Source: Acephala macrosclerotiorum
Taxonomy: Eukaryota > Ascomycota > Leotiomycetes > Helotiales > Mollisiaceae
Reading direction: 5' to 3'
Assembly: GCA_014904845.1 (NCBI GenBank)
Contig: MU119317.1
Span: forward strand, 103,512 to 167,511
Length of the DNA stretch: 64,000 nucleotides
The position numbers and the translations under genes are program-made. The notes under the pieces were generated by a model. The model had not been told where the DNA came from and searched no databases. It saw only the letters and a program-made list of their open reading frames with translations. Positions 13,001-25,664 of this stretch are shown piece by piece; within the stretch, counting starts at the first letter, position 1; each line of letters opens with the position of its first letter.

Positions 13001-16000
13001 GCGTAGAAGATGATCTTACGCTTGCTAGTGAAGTGCTAATAATGCTTGATTCTCCTTGACGAATTGTAGAAGAGCGGAGGCCAGTTGAAAGGGTAGCTGA
13101 GGCTGCAGGCGAGCCGATCGAGCTTGGAGTGTTCTGAAACAAGGAGGATACGATGTCAGGTAGCGAGGCACTGGAAATCGTTGCGGTAGATGATCGGATG
13201 CTAGACTGAGATACGAGAGTATTTGCCGAACGGGTAGTTGCTGAAGTGGTCTGGATACCGGCTGATCGCGAGGATGAACGGAGGCTGGACACGGCGTTAC
13301 TTTCAACGGGCAGTGATGACGTTGTTCTCTGTGAGGAAATGACCGACGTTTGTGGACCAGAGGATGAAAATAGAACGGATGATTGCCCGAGCGATGTTTC
13401 CAGAGAGGAACTTGCGAATGTAGATGTAGCAGAAATAGGAGAAGAGACTGGCGTCGATTGATGGTTGATTACGCTTGAGATATGGCTCTGACTTCTGGTT
13501 TCGCTCTGCGACGCTAATGCGGACGAACTAGCCAGATTCTGGCTTCGAGATGATGCTTCCGAACCCGCAGATGAAAGGAGGCTTGAGACTCGGCTTTGGC
13601 TAAGAGACGCAAGACCCGTAGAGGAGGCGAGGCTTGAAAGTCGGCTTTCTGATGCGGGGGAAACAAGGCTTGAAATTTGGCTCTGCCAGCTGACAGATGC
13701 AAGACTCGCAGAGGATACAAGGCTTGATACTCTGCTCTCAGTTGCAGGCGAAGCAATACTCGAGATCTGGCTTTGACTGGCAGATGCAGGGCTTGAGTTT
13801 CGGCTCTGTTGTGCGCTAGAGGATGCAAAACTTGAAATTTGACTCTGGCTACTGACAGGCGTAGGACGCGTAGAGGAGCTAAGGCTTGAAGTCTGGCTTG
13901 AAAGCTCACCCCGAGGAGTTCTCGTGGATGAAGAACTTGAAATGGGTGATGATGTAGCCGTTGCCGAAGAGCGCGAGACGGAACCAACGCTTTCAACGAC
14001 TGTGCCACTTTGTGGCTTTCCTGGATCGTAGGAACTGAAAGAGATTATGGGTACCTGATTCGATGATCTTGCGGAGGAAACATCGGGACTCGGTGTCCCA
14101 CGCGACAGTGTCGATAATGTCGAACCACTACTAGATGCGGTAGCAATATTAACAAGACTTGAAGTTCGAATCGAAGATTGACTCGAACGCGCCGTAGATG
14201 AGACTACTGATGCTGCATTTGTTCCTTGAGACGCAATGCTAGAGGACTTGAATGAGGTAGTCGAAGCCTTCGAGGAAGCCCCCATATTCCCAGGAATGGT
14301 AACAGATAATGATATGTGAGGGATCGATGGAGTTGGAATCGCCAATGAACTAGGCAATGAGAGATGCGGTAATGTAACCGAGAGATGGGATACGGGGCTG
14401 GGAACTGCAGAGCTGTGGAACGAGTTGGTGACAACCGACGACAATAATTGCGAGGAGGATCTGACGACAGGTGCGATCGTCAAAGTTCTCCCCGCAGATT
14501 CAGAAACCATCGATTGACCGTGTGAGCTGCGTGCCAAAGCAGCCCGTGACAGAATTGAGGTCGATACCGAGCTCGAAGGGTTGTCATGAGAAGACGAGGA
14601 TGCGACTGCACTGCTTTCAGATGGATTGATGATGCTCCTTTGACTAGAAACTTGACTGGAGTGCATGGGCGCCGCCGAAGAACCCCCCGATGCTGCATTA
14701 GATCTTGACAATACCGTGCTAGAGCTTTTCACTTGTGCACTTGAAGCCACCGAGGGGGCTCTCGAACTTTGAGGGATCGTAAGAGACAAGGAGATATGCG
14801 GGACCGAGAGAGACGATATGGCAGAAATTCCCAATCCATGGCTAGAGTATGTTTCAGAAGCCGGGAATGACAATGAATTCGACCTAGCAGACGATTGCTG
14901 GTTCAAGGAGGATACAATGGGGACTGTATTCGACCTAGGAGACGAGGCCAGATGCGAGGAAGATGCAATAGGGGCTGAATCGGTGACTGGTCGGCTAAGC
15001 GATGCACGGGCCGAAGAACCTCCGATTGGTTGACTGAACGTTGATGAGCCTCGGAGGAACGATGCACCCGATGCAGATGGCAAAACAGTATGAGTGGTCG
15101 ACGTTCGAGAATTTGGTTGAAAGACCGCGCTTGATTCGGCTGCAGAAAGGCTTCTCTGGGTGGAAAGAGACCTTGCTGACTCTGTTGAGGCTGGTCCTCT
15201 ACTGGAGACGAGGCTGTGAGATGACTGGAAGGCAGACAATACTGCCGATGATTCTGGGACCGATACTACCGAGCTTGCATGTAACGAACGAGAGGCAGAA
15301 ATATCGTTTGATGCGACCATGCTGGAGCTGTAGACGGAAGAACTCCTAAGTGGTTGGTCTGACGTTGATATTCCACGAGAAGATGCAGGCTGCTTCGCAG
15401 CCTGCATGGTCGATATTCGGGAGTTCGGTTGCGGTACGACGCTTGATTGAGCTTGAGACACGATTCTTGGCGTCGAAATGGATTCGAAAGGCCTGACCGA
15501 AGTCGAAATCTGGGGCGGTATAGTATCAAGCGACGATCGGGAAACGAGAGAAGATGGAGTCTGGGTGGTTGCTGTCCTTGTGTTTGAGAGAGATGCAGAA
15601 TGCTCAACCAAAGATGAGGCCCGGCTTGACACCCCATTGGGTGATGGCTGAGGAAATGAGGATGATACGGGCATTCTAGTCGAAATTCCTGTAGCTGAAT
15701 GTGAAGGCGAACGTGAATTTGAAGCCGGATTCGTTAGAGATGTCTTGGCACTGGACGCCGATACAGTTCCAGATTGAACGTTAGAAGATACAATTACGCC
15801 TGAAGCCACGGACGTAGTATGAAGGCGAGATGATTGAACGGTTGGCAACACGGCTGTGCTTTTACTCAAGCCCGACTCCAAAGATGATAACCCCGGGAGC
15901 GCGGTAGACTTCAGAGTCGAATGTGCTTCTGAAGAACTGATCGGAGATGCGCTATGGTTTTCCGATAGAGATGCGCCGCTTCGTGATGTAGGTGTCGTTG

Positions 16001-19000
16001 GCAAAACGGGGAGGGAGCCGGATGGAAGGGAAAGAGTAGAGTGCCTTCGGACACTATCCGTGCTAAGCCCAGGTTCGATCGAGGTACTTGGCTTCATGGA
16101 TGATACAACGGACAGAGCGATTCCAGATTGCGTAGACGGGGGTGCTCCAGGAATAGTGTGATGCTCTGAAGATAGTTGTGCTTGTGAACTCGCTGCTCTG
16201 CTTTGCCTGGGACTTGACGATGTCTGTGCCCTGAGGGAGCCGAGGATACTCGACAAGCCGGGAAGCCTTTCGCTGGACAAAACGGCAGAAGGCGAGACCC
16301 TACTATGCGATGTTTGAGTCGACCTAGCTGTTGGAGTCACAACGGATGATGTTTGCAATCTTGTGGTGATTCCAAGGATTGAAGAAAATCGAGAGAGCAG
16401 GCCGCCACCGGGAGTCGGGACTGGAAGCGATACAGTAGCCGTGTGGCTTGAAATCGACGAGAGCGGGGTATCGATGGGGTGCGTGGCAGTACCAGGTATC
16501 GAGTGAAGCGAAGACACAGGAGAAGCAGGGAGAATAGAAGAAGCCACACTCCTAAGGCTGCTCAATTTTGATGATGCCGCGGATTCGATTGATCGAATGA
16601 TGGAAGCTTGCGATGGCGCTACGGAGCCACCAGTCAAGATGGTGGATACCGTGTGTCGGGCGTTAGTCAATACTGAGATTTGAGACTCCACGGATCCAAC
16701 AATAGAGGATCTGACAAACGCAGGGAGCGACGTAGGCACAAGTCCAAGGCTGCTTAACCGATGTGAGGCAGAAGATTCAGTTGGCTCAATGCTAATAATG
16801 GAAGAAGCATGGTTTCGGATGCTGCTGATAATGGACGCGCTTTCGGTTGGTCCAATACCATGCGACGAAGATGAGTGGGCACTTTGAACGCTACCGGAGA
16901 CCGAAACCCGAGACGAGGATAGAGAAGAATGCACCATGGTAAGGACCGATGAGGCAACACTTTCGAGAGATTCAGGAGCCGTGGCAAGTACGCTTGAGAA
17001 TTGGGTCTTTGAGATTGCTGTCTCTAATTGGCTTCGGAGACTTTGTAGCGCACGCAACTCTCTGAGGTGCGCAGGATCCGGTGTGGGCTGGGTCTCCAAA
17101 GAACTGATCAAAGAATCAATCTCTGGAAGTGACAGACTGGTGCTGCTTGGTAGCGTGGCCGATGTCACCGCCATAGGAAATGATGCAGTCACAGAGTGTG
17201 CGGAGCGAGCTTGCGCATTCGAGGAAAATGCAAGCCCAGTAGCATGGCTCGATGTGGAGGAGAACTTAGATTCGAGCACAGAAGAAGGTGCTCCGGAATG
17301 TACAGCGCTACTAATGACATTCAAGATAGAACTTCGAGCTGGTCCAACAACCCCCGCCAAGATGGACGACAGTGCAGGGGGTGCAATGCTAGTACCTGCT
17401 TGAAGCGCGGAAGAAAGTCGCGATTCGACCGAAGATGGAAGGATCCCACTTGCTAGAGTTGGGCGTGTAGTATATGCCGATGAATGATGCACACTACTTA
17501 AGAAAGTGCGCAATTTTGACGAGGCCAAAGAGCTGGAAACGAAACCTGGTGAGGAGCCTCCTCTACTTTCAATCGAATGGGTGGCAGCAGTCGAAGAAAA
17601 TGTGGATACCGAACCTGCGCGATTTGAGGAGTGTAGCGACGACAATCCACTTCCACCAGGGTTGGTGGTCTGTAGACTAGGCAGTGGCTGAATGGTTCGG
17701 GTAGGCACAGCTCTTGAAATGTCCAAACTAAGATGGGGCATCAACGAGCTTAGCTGAGGTGGAATATTACCAGCGGAACTAGAATGTAGCCTCGTTGAAA
17801 GGTCCATGTCATTAGGCGGAAGACTTGGAATTCCGATATGCGCCGCACTTGAATGCCCTGAGTTCGCGGAACTACCAAGATTTGCTGTTGCTGACCTCGA
17901 TGAGGAGACAGCCGAATTGACGCCGCTAGAAGAGAGCGAGTTCACACCACTATGCTGGCTTGAGCTCGTTGAAGTGCTCGCGCCTGACGGGGTCTGAATG
18001 CTAAGACTGGAAGGGGTATTCGGGGAGGTGGAAACCTCTGAAATGCTACTAAAGGTGCTAGCTGGGACATGTGGGATGCTGATGCCGATATTACTCGTGT
18101 GCACCCTAGGAAGGGCTGAAGAGCGGCTTGGGCTTTGTACAGGGAGAGAGGTAGCAACGTTCGGATGACTGAGACTGCTGCCATGCAAGCTTAAAGGGAC
18201 AACGGGTCGGCTTTTGCTAGTACTGAAGCCCGGTAGTGATGTCGGAAGAGTGGGAACACTCAAATGAGATGTTGGCAGCGAATTGGGAAGTCTTTGAGTC
18301 GTAGGTATATCTCCGGGTACGGATCTCGAAGACGGTGGGGAATGACTAGCTGCTGGTACAGATCTGACGGAAGTTGGGTGATTGGCATCTGAAGAAGCCA
18401 CTGACTGGCCTGGAATCGTGGGGTGGATAGGGAAAGAAGAAACGGTTAATTCAATAGGTCCCGCTCCATGGGTCGACTGACTAGGTTGGGTAACGTCGAT
18501 TGATGATTCTCCATTCCGAATGCTGCTGGCGCTTCTAACAGGTGAGAGGCTTTCTGGGTGAGGGACGCTATAAGTTGAAAGATGGGGCAGGCTCAGACTG
18601 AGATGCGGCAAGGTCGTTATAGCGCCGGGAGAGATAGAGTGAATAGAGTTCGGTAAAGGATTCACAGAGTTTCTACTCCTGCTCGACACTCTTGAAGAGA
18701 CCGGCGAGCTACCTTGATTTGCCAAGGAAGAATAATGGCTAGAGACAGGTGGAATCAATGTATCGATGGGATCCAAAGATGACCTGACCGAAATAACCGG
18801 TCCTTCTGGTTTGAACGATAAGGAAATTTTAGGAGCGATATTCGACGTCGTTGCCGCATGTTGAGAGCTAATGATCGAATTTATCGGCCTGGGAATTGAT
18901 GATGGTGAAGGACCATTATGACTGACTCCCTCCCCGCCACCCGAGCTCGGCCTGGGAACATTGATTGACGATGATGCCGCATGTTGGACACTACTTAGAA

Positions 19001-20975
19001 TCGACTTTATGGGCCCAGGGGCTGATAGTGGCGAAGATGCGACGTGTTGGCTCTCTACTGGGGGGCGAATACTTCCAACCGAGCTCGGTCGATGAAGAAG
19101 TGAACTTTCCGCTGGAAAATTTGCTGATGATGGGACCTTGATTGATGATAGGGAGGCGCTGTGAACACTCAAGCTCGCTGCAGGAAGAGACGATCTAGGA
19201 CCTGGGCTTGTTTGATGACTAGCAGACGGGGGGTTGAACGATGGAAAGCCGGGAATGCTGAAGCTACCAGTATGGCTTGATGGTTTCAAATTGGCTGCTA
19301 AGGTGCTAGCTCTTTGAGGTCCATTTGAGCCCGCCGCAGGAAGAGACGGCTCTGGACGCAACGGAGGCAAGCTCGGCTGTGGTACGTTTCGAGAAGACTC
19401 CCGTAATAAATTGCTCGGGTCAGCAAGGCTTGTTGGTTCAGGAAAATTGTTCGCTTGTAAGGCTGTTGAACCTTTGTTAGTAAGAGGGGTGTTAGGGGGG
19501 ATCAAAGCAGAGCTAGTCTTCGATCCTAATCAGATGATGTATTAGTAAATGAAACATTATGCCATAGGTTTTCTTTTCAGAAGGTTGTTCCAAAGAGCAG
19601 GCACGCAATATGTCGCTAGTTAACACCGCCCCCCCCCCCCCAAAAAAAAACCTGGGATTGATCACTTAAAGAGATGATTACACTAACCTTGACTAACTAA
19701 TGACGCTGCTCGCGAACTAATCATTCCTTGCGCCGGAACACTCGTGGGTTCGGTGTTGTGGGTATATCTTAGAATTGAAGCTACAATGCTTTCTGCCGGC
19801 GTCGAGGGTGTTGGAACAACACCTCCAGTCTCTTGGATCAAGTATCGTCTCACGCCAAAACCCACAAGCCCGCTCTGGAACGGCACATGTGAAGCGCTAA
19901 GAGCGGACTCTATAGCGAAGATCAGGGAGGCCGTAGGATCAGCTGCTGGTCCTGAGCCAGACTGGCTGGGCAGAGGAACCGGGGTAGGCTGCACTTTCGA
20001 CACCGATGCTTGAGCATTCGATGCATGACTCAGTGGCAGAATTTGTGAGACATATCTAAGGGATGGCAGATTCGGTAGCGGTATTGGATTTGAAGAGACC
20101 TTTGCCACCGATGCACGGTCCCTCGAGGAATGACCGCCATTTGGAATAGTCAGCGATGGAGTTGGGCCATTCGAAGAATGTCCAAGAGATGACAGACCGT
20201 GTTGATGAACTGGATTCGAAAAGGCGTTCGTGACCGATACCTGTCCAGTCAAGGTGTGCCCAAGTGAGGGAATACTGGGCTGCTGAATCGGGTTTGAATG
20301 ACCATCGGTGGGCGCTTTGCTAATGGACGAGGTACGGCCGAGAGATGGTACCACATTTGCACTTGACCGAGTCTCGAGAGTTTGCTTCGCGGAAAAAGCG
20401 CTCGAATGTGAAGGCAGATTGGTGATATGCGACATGAGATTTGGAGAAGCTGTCTTGGATTCAGGAGGGACGAGGGAACCTATCGGCCAAGGATGCCAAA
20501 AGGGGTCCAGGCCGTTCAGCCAACCAGATACGTCGTCAGGGATAGGATAGTCGGTGTTGCCATTGATAATTGATCCATAAGTAGAAGAAGTGACGCTGTC
20601 TGGCGCTCCATTGACCCAAGAGGCGACTGAAGGAGGTACCGATGGTTTTGGTGAAGGTACAGAGACGTGCGACGAAGACGGGTGGATTGAGGAGCTGAAT
20701 CCACGTAAAGTCCGGGATGACTCTATGCTGCAGGCGTCATTGGGGACTCCATCATGGTTTGAACCAGCAGATGCAGCAGCTGTTGCATAAGAAACATCAC
20801 TTAGTACGTTTCCAGCGCCAGCCAATGCCTCAGCAAACTCATCTCGCTTGACTCCTGCTCCGGTCGGCAAAGGGTTGGAAGATTCTGTTGTTTGGGATTG
20901 CCATGGCCATTCCCAAGCCGCAGCTCCAGAAGTGCTTGCAGCGACTGCTACAAGCACACCTTTGGAGAGGTGCAT
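4035..20975 (-). CDS. Giant secreted mucin-like protein with three C-terminal LysM domains; one internal stop codon
   Basis: Exon 1 is 20975-19688. A 162-nt intron (19687-19526, GTTAGT donor, TACTAAT branch, TTAG acceptor) joins it in phase to 19525-4035. The total is 16,779 nt, or 5,593 codons. The N-terminus is a signal peptide (MHLSKGVLVAVAASTSGAAA). Most of the protein is Ser/Thr-rich, low-complexity, mucin-like sequence; one uninterrupted frame covers 19525-6861. A Pro/Gln/Asn/Gly-rich segment at about 5110-5770 includes a run of ten prolines. The C-terminus has a small conserved domain (YYDPGNGAYYYAKQNDMV) and three LysM repeats at about 4716-4576, 4572-4438 and 4411-4275. Each repeat has a SGDTL-like start and an INVP-like end. 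LysM domains bind chitin or related glycans, and the Ser/Thr sequence is probably heavily O-glycosylated, so a cell-wall or secreted surface protein is likely. No GPI signal or transmembrane helix is seen at the C-terminus. A TAA at 6858-6860 lies in frame between the two large open parts. No good intron removes it, and the downstream part has no ATG, signal peptide or promoter of its own, so I treat it as one gene. Confidence 0.7.
4275..4716 (-). other. Three LysM domains at the C-terminus of the giant protein
   Basis: Three homologous units of about 45 residues lie side by side. Each begins with YTV/YTI-x-x-GDxL, has SIA-x-x-Y in its first helix, and ends with NPxI-x-NPD-x-(I/L)YP(N/D) followed by (I/V)NVP. 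The near-identical endings suggest internal duplication. No cysteine pairs lie between the repeats, unlike the short Cys-rich LysM effectors of plant pathogens. Confidence 0.9.
5110..5770 (-). repeat. Pro/Gln/Asn/Gly-rich low-complexity coding repeat
   Basis: This segment of the giant gene encodes imperfect repeats of the type PPSxPNNGGQG and GQQPGxQNP, starting with a run of about ten prolines near 5735-5765. It separates the Ser/Thr-rich part from the LysM domains and probably forms an extended linker. Confidence 0.8.
10408..10482 (-). repeat. Repeated block in the mucin-like region, copy A (copy B at 14280-14354)
   Basis: Copy A encodes IPTPSTPLLSLPDTVPGNMG and copy B, about 3.9 kb away, encodes IPTPSIPHISLSVTIPGNMG. 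The DNA is also alignable along about 75 bases (CCCATATTCCC, then GTTGGAAT, then CAATGA). This is one of the few conserved, non-Ser motifs in the region. Confidence 0.75.
14280..14354 (-). repeat. Repeated block in the mucin-like region, copy B
   Basis: This is the partner of the block at 10408-10482. It encodes the same Pro-rich motif ending in PGNMGA, with conserved flanking leucines (LSVTLPHLSLPSS upstream). A weaker relative (VPHISLSLTIP) occurs near 14770-14815, so the unit may have spread by duplication. Confidence 0.75.
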
Positions 20976-21563
20976 TTTGACGAAACTTCACGCAGCTTGA
21001 GAACTTTCAAATGTTCTTTTGGGGAGTAAATAATAACGACTTGATAGAAAATCTTGTGACATTAATTCGGATGAGAAAGAAAAGATTCACGTTGAGGTTC
21101 CCCTGGGAGTAATATGTGATGATGCAATGACGAAAGAAATTCATACCTTCCTATGATGCAGCGCTGAATCTCAGCATCTTCTCCACTTCCATTTTATGAT
21201 GTTAGGTCGAGACTGCGTGTTCCTGAAGGTTTATGATGTCCAGGAACCAAATCACTTCGGCTAACCCCTTTCCGTCGTAGCCGCCACTTTCCCCTCGCTA
21301 GCGAAGGCCCGGTCCCGAGAATCCTCGTGTGACGTTTTTCCCGGCCTGCTATTCGGGTTTAATGCCACAGGCCACTGTTCCAAAGCCGTAAGGCGAGCCC
21401 TAAGAGTCATGTCGAAGTTAAGTCTAATCTTAGCCCAACATCACCAATCCCTACGATGCTGCGAGTTGACCAATCGTAATGCAAGCTAAGGACGGAAACC
21501 TCAAAATGCACGACGTCTTGACTCATTGTCTTGAAATGTCCTCGCCAGTCTCCTTCACAGTCA
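20976..21563. other. Intergenic region: promoter of the giant LysM gene and 3' flank of URK1
   Basis: No gene is seen. The two minus-strand genes are arranged head to tail, so this stretch must hold the URK1 terminator and the LysM gene promoter. No diagnostic motif was recognised. Confidence 0.5.
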
Positions 21564-23543
21564 TCAACATCCAAAATATTTGCGCTCGATCCACCGTTCT
21601 TCAAAATCTGCGACCATTGTGCAGACAATAACGTTGACCCCTGGAAAAACCTTTGTAAGTCTGTTCAAGCCCAGCTTGCCTGCGAAGTAAGTGACGAAAA
21701 CAATTTTGTCTTCGGGAACGCCGTGGTCAACAAGGACTTGGACCGCCATCAGTGCGGCACCCCCACTAGACATCTGCGGGTCCAGTATCAGTACGCTATC
21801 GTGCGTCTCAATATTCCCGGGGAGTTTGAGGTAATGCAATTCTGGTTCACCGGTACGTATGTTGGATTGTATGAGGAGACGGCCTGTTCGACAGTCTGGC
21901 AATACTCGTTTTAAACCAGTCTCGAAGACAGATCCTGCGCGAAGAACGACGACTGCACTAGTTTCTCCTATCGCAGTTAAACCGTTGTACTTGTTGCCTG
22001 CCGGTGTCTCAACGGTTTTCTCCTTGAAGTAGATGTTGTTCATGGCGCTTGAGAATCGTTAGCAAGACTCGCATCTCCGTAACCGATTTGTGACGTACTT
22101 TTCAACCAGAAGCGTAGCCATTCTGTCGAAGTAGAAGATAAAGTCTTCGGCTGAGGTGTCGATATCTTGGATGATTGTATTCATCCCCTTTACTTGCGAG
22201 CTCTGTTCAAGGATCAGGACTTTATTGGAAAGAGGATCATCCTCGGAGCTTTGCCCAAGCTTCCGAAGTTCAGCTCGATGTGCTTTGGATTTCTCAATGA
22301 GTTTACGCTCAATGTACTGTATGACCATCGCTGCAGAATCTGTCAGCACTCTGCTTGTAGCTATTCTCAAAGTAAACTCACTAATTGCAACTCTGTTTTC
22401 GACACCCCGCGGAACGATGATGTCTGGCCCTAGTCAATATACAGTAATTTTTCAATATGCCCAGACTCACCTGCTACTTTTCGTTGAGGCTCTACAAATT
22501 GCTCAAAGTTTGGCTACTTGGAGTAAGTAAATGTATTGTTTGACGAAGTTCAGAGGTAGAACCTCTTCCAACGTGAAAATTTAAAAGAGACATGCGACAT
22601 GGTTCTCCCTCTCGATACATACCTTCACAAAAGAGAACCATTGTTTGATACAGCCCTCTATATCTCTGCCGCGCTCAGAAACATCCCGTAGAACTAAAGA
22701 CTGTCAGATACCGCAGTACGTAGGTTCATGTAGCTTACTTCGTCGAGACAAGCAAGTGTCTGCGTCTGCTTCGCAGAATATCTGGATTAAGAGGAGTCAG
22801 AACTCAACACCAAAACTTCAAGATATGCACGAACCTTCATATCCAGAAGCTCAAGAACCCGTTCATCATAGAGCGCGAAGATTCCTTCAAGTATGAGAAC
22901 ATGAGGAGAGTAGATGGAAGTTGTTTCCTTCTCCCGTGCATGTTTGGCGAATGAGTAGATTGGGATCTCCGCTCTCTTCCTAGTTTGTGTCAGCTTGTGA
23001 AACTTCAATGTTCGAGCTGCGAACACTGAAATGTAAGCACATGATAAACTTACCCTGCTTTGAGATCACGCAGTCGTTCAACTAGAAGACCGAAGTCTAC
23101 TGCATCTGGTGAATCGAAATCGTATTCGTTTAAGAAAGCTTTACGAGATGCTTCGGCGTCTAGGGATTTGTAGAAGGAGTCCTAGATCCATTATTAGAAG
23201 ATCACACAGCATGAGAAGGGCAGCCGCTACCATGGAAAGAATGACAACCCAGGGCAAATTTAACTTCGACACAATCGCGTGAGATAGTGTAGATTTACCT
23301 GACCCTGAGCTACCAGCAATACCAATAATACAAACATCGGCCCTAGCAAAGGTAATGAGCAAGAAGTCGAGGGAGCGCACGTGAGCTTATTATAGGAGCA
23401 CGAGACACGGGTGTGAGTTACACGAACCCCAGTTCCTACGAATAGAGGTTCACGGACGAGAGCTCGAACGCAGTTTGAAGATTGAGATAGGATACTTACC
23501 ATGGTGGAGAGTAGTGAGCCCTTTTGCTCACTATGTCAGCCAT
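21564..23543 (-). CDS. URK1: Uridine kinase with C-terminal uracil phosphoribosyltransferase-like domain
   Basis: Ten exons join in phase: 23543-23500, 23342-23231, 23181-23054, 22979-22835, 22781-22739, 22693-22623, 22513-22471, 22429-22382, 22330-22099 and 22047-21564. They encode 449 residues. The product starts MADIVSKRAHYSPPW, followed by the P-loop GIAGSSGSGKST. Kinase motifs follow: ILSMDSFYKSL, YDFDSPDAVDF, and SPHVLILEGIFAL. The second half is UPRT-like, with FKEKTVETP, ILDPQMSSGGAALMAV (the PRPP-binding region) and a KYFGC end. The kinase phosphorylates uridine and cytidine in the pyrimidine salvage pathway. The UPRT-like half of such fusions is often not catalytic. All introns have normal borders (GTAAGT, GTGAGT, GTATGT types). 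I see no lesion. Confidence 0.93.
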
Positions 23544-24287
23544 GATCGATAGCAGCCTCAAATGACCTTCGAGATCAAGAACATTGATTTTGAGTCTTGA
23601 TGTTGATATGTGTAGGGGTGCAAATTCAATAGAAAGAGTTGTTAGCTACAAATTATTCTATGAATCATGGTATGGTATTCCAAAATGAGTGAATGGGGTT
23701 TGGCTCGAACAAAGGTCGAAGAGGCTGGGATTCGACGTTCAATTTCGATATCAAAGACATCACGTGCCAAGCCCTTAGCGCTGAGCTAGGCGTTTTCCTT
23801 ACTAGCTTCACAAGCTCTTGCGGATACTTTAACGAAATCTGCACCGCACATTCTTCCTCTTTTATTATTCACATCTTTCCGATTACAGGCGCACAGTGCT
23901 GGACACTCCAGCATTTACGCACATTTACTCATGACATACGAAGATTAGAAAGACGCCTCGAGTATGGTTGGTAACCTACGTCCACGATTCCAGCCCTAGC
24001 TGACACGTTTAGGCTTCTTCAACTGCTTCTACGGCTACCCCTCTGCGACATACTTTTGAGAGACGCGCAGAGGACGTTAAACCACTGAAAAGGTTCGGGC
24101 CTTCCTCTTCCTTCCGAGTTGCTCCTGCCTTCGTTGGTGCTTTCGAATAATCAAGCGCAACGACCACGGCTATCACTACATGATGACTTTCATCAACTGG
24201 GAATCTCTCCTAAAAATTACGCATGCGGAGAACTGTTTAGTTGTTTTACTGATCGATACCGATGGAGCGACCTCGTTTCATATTGCT
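23544..24287. other. Divergent promoter region between URK1 and GID8
   Basis: URK1 reads left from 23543 and GID8 reads right from 24288. The open frames in this stretch are short and unrelated to known proteins. An additional 5' non-coding exon of GID8 cannot be excluded. Confidence 0.5.
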
Positions 24288-25173
24288 ATGAAGCATCAAC
24301 CCACAACCACGAAGCTAACACTAGTGTCTATCGATAGTGATATTAATGCCCTCATCTTCGACTACCTCACGACTGAAGGTTATCCTTCCGCGGCAGCTAA
24401 ATTCTCCAAGGAAGCGAACCTACGGCCGCAACAAGAAGAGGAGTCATTGATCGCACGAAGACAAATAATACAGTCAATACACTCGGGAAAAATTCAGGAA
24501 GCTATTGAATCATTGAATGAGCTTGAGCCCCAGGTTAGTATATTTCTACATTATTCATTTCATTTCTGCTATGATTAGACACGAGTTTCATGCACCACTC
24601 ATATAGCCTTCGGGTCGGTGATGAGAGAAAATACCTTCAGTCCTCAGAATGAGCAAAACCAAATTCAAATTCAAATCTTCGTAAACGTCTTTGATTTCAC
24701 ATACTGACAATCGTTGTCGGCAGGTCCTCGATTCCAACCCATCCTTACACTTCGCCCTTCTTCGACTTCAGCTTGTGGAACTTATTCGAACATGTAACGC
24801 AACGCCTGGAGGGGATATTACTCCGGCTCTGAATTTTGCTACTACACAGCTAGCACCCCGTGCACCTACGAACAAGGAGTTCATGGAGGATTTAGAGAGA
24901 ACGATGGCACTGCTAGTTTTCCCTTCTGATAGCCTTGAGCCCCCACTTGCCGCTCTTCTACAACCCACCTTACGCCGGCAGGTCGCAGATAGGGTTAACA
25001 AAGCTATCTTGAGCTCGCAGAATATTCGACGTGATGCTGCTATCAGAGGTCTTGTTCGATTGAGAGCATGGGCGGAAGATACGGCGAGGCAGAGCAAGAA
25101 GGACCTTCCCAGTCATCTGGACTTGGGACTCGACGAGAGTAATGAAAATGGTCACGAACCAATGATCACATGA
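24288..25173 (+). CDS. GID8: GID/CTLH ubiquitin-ligase subunit Gid8 (LisH-CTLH-CRA protein)
   Basis: Exon 1 is 24288-24533 and exon 2 is 24724-25173, joined across a 190-nt intron (GTTAGT to GGCAG) with no phase shift. The product has 231 residues. LisH motif: SDINALIFDYLTTEGYPSAA at about residues 17-36. The CTLH region follows (RRQIIQSIHSGKIQEAIESL) and then the CRA part (LHFALLRLQLVELIR, APTNKEFMEDLERTMALLVF). The protein ends HEPMIT, as fungal Gid8 proteins do. Gid8 is a core scaffold of the GID/CTLH E3 ligase that degrades gluconeogenic enzymes in yeast. I chose the ATG at 24288 because it gives a short polar leader before the LisH motif. An in-frame ATG at 24180 would add 36 unconvincing residues. 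Confidence 0.9.
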
Positions 25174-25664
25174 ATGAACCGGGATGGTATTATTATTGTA
25201 ACAGATTTGGCGTTGGGGTTCAGGAGTGTTATCAAGGGCTGGGGGGCTGGAGCATGTCATGGAGTATTAGGCGTTTATCGGGCTGAGACATCTTCTGGTA
25301 CAGCTCATGTTGAGCGAATACTCGCAGCTTCGAAGGATTTTGATACCAATCAAGTAACTGTTTATTCTTTTGAGGATTTTCTCCTCTGCAAAAATCAATT
25401 CGCGCATATTTCAGCAGTGTGCAAATATTTTTTCATTTCAGTGTGGATCGTGCAGCCGCAAGATCCGCGGTGACGTATCGCAAGCCTTGATCAAAGACCG
25501 CCAGCTCCCTTATCGTCTGGAGGAGCTCAAAGTCAATTGATTCCTCTACCTATTTTCCTTGTGATTCACAGTCCGCTCGTTCCGACAACAACAATAAATT
25601 GCTACGAACATGATCTATTCATCGTAAACTACGATAACACCGAAGCAGGAAATTAACTGGTGAA
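25174..25664. other. Intergenic region between GID8 and the NADH dehydrogenase gene
   Basis: This is the 3' flank of GID8 and the promoter of the next plus-strand gene. No further gene or RNA was recognised. Confidence 0.5.

Noticed and set aside
5782..13461. Many long plus-strand frames with acidic products across the giant gene
   Set aside because: They are complements of the Ser/Thr-rich minus-strand frame: codons such as TCA, TCG, AGC and ACT read as Glu, Asp, Val and Leu on the other strand. They have no starts, domains or splice sites of their own.
19629..19650. Run of 13 C followed by 9 A as a functional element
   Set aside because: It lies inside the first intron of the giant gene and is most simply a homopolymer of uncertain length.
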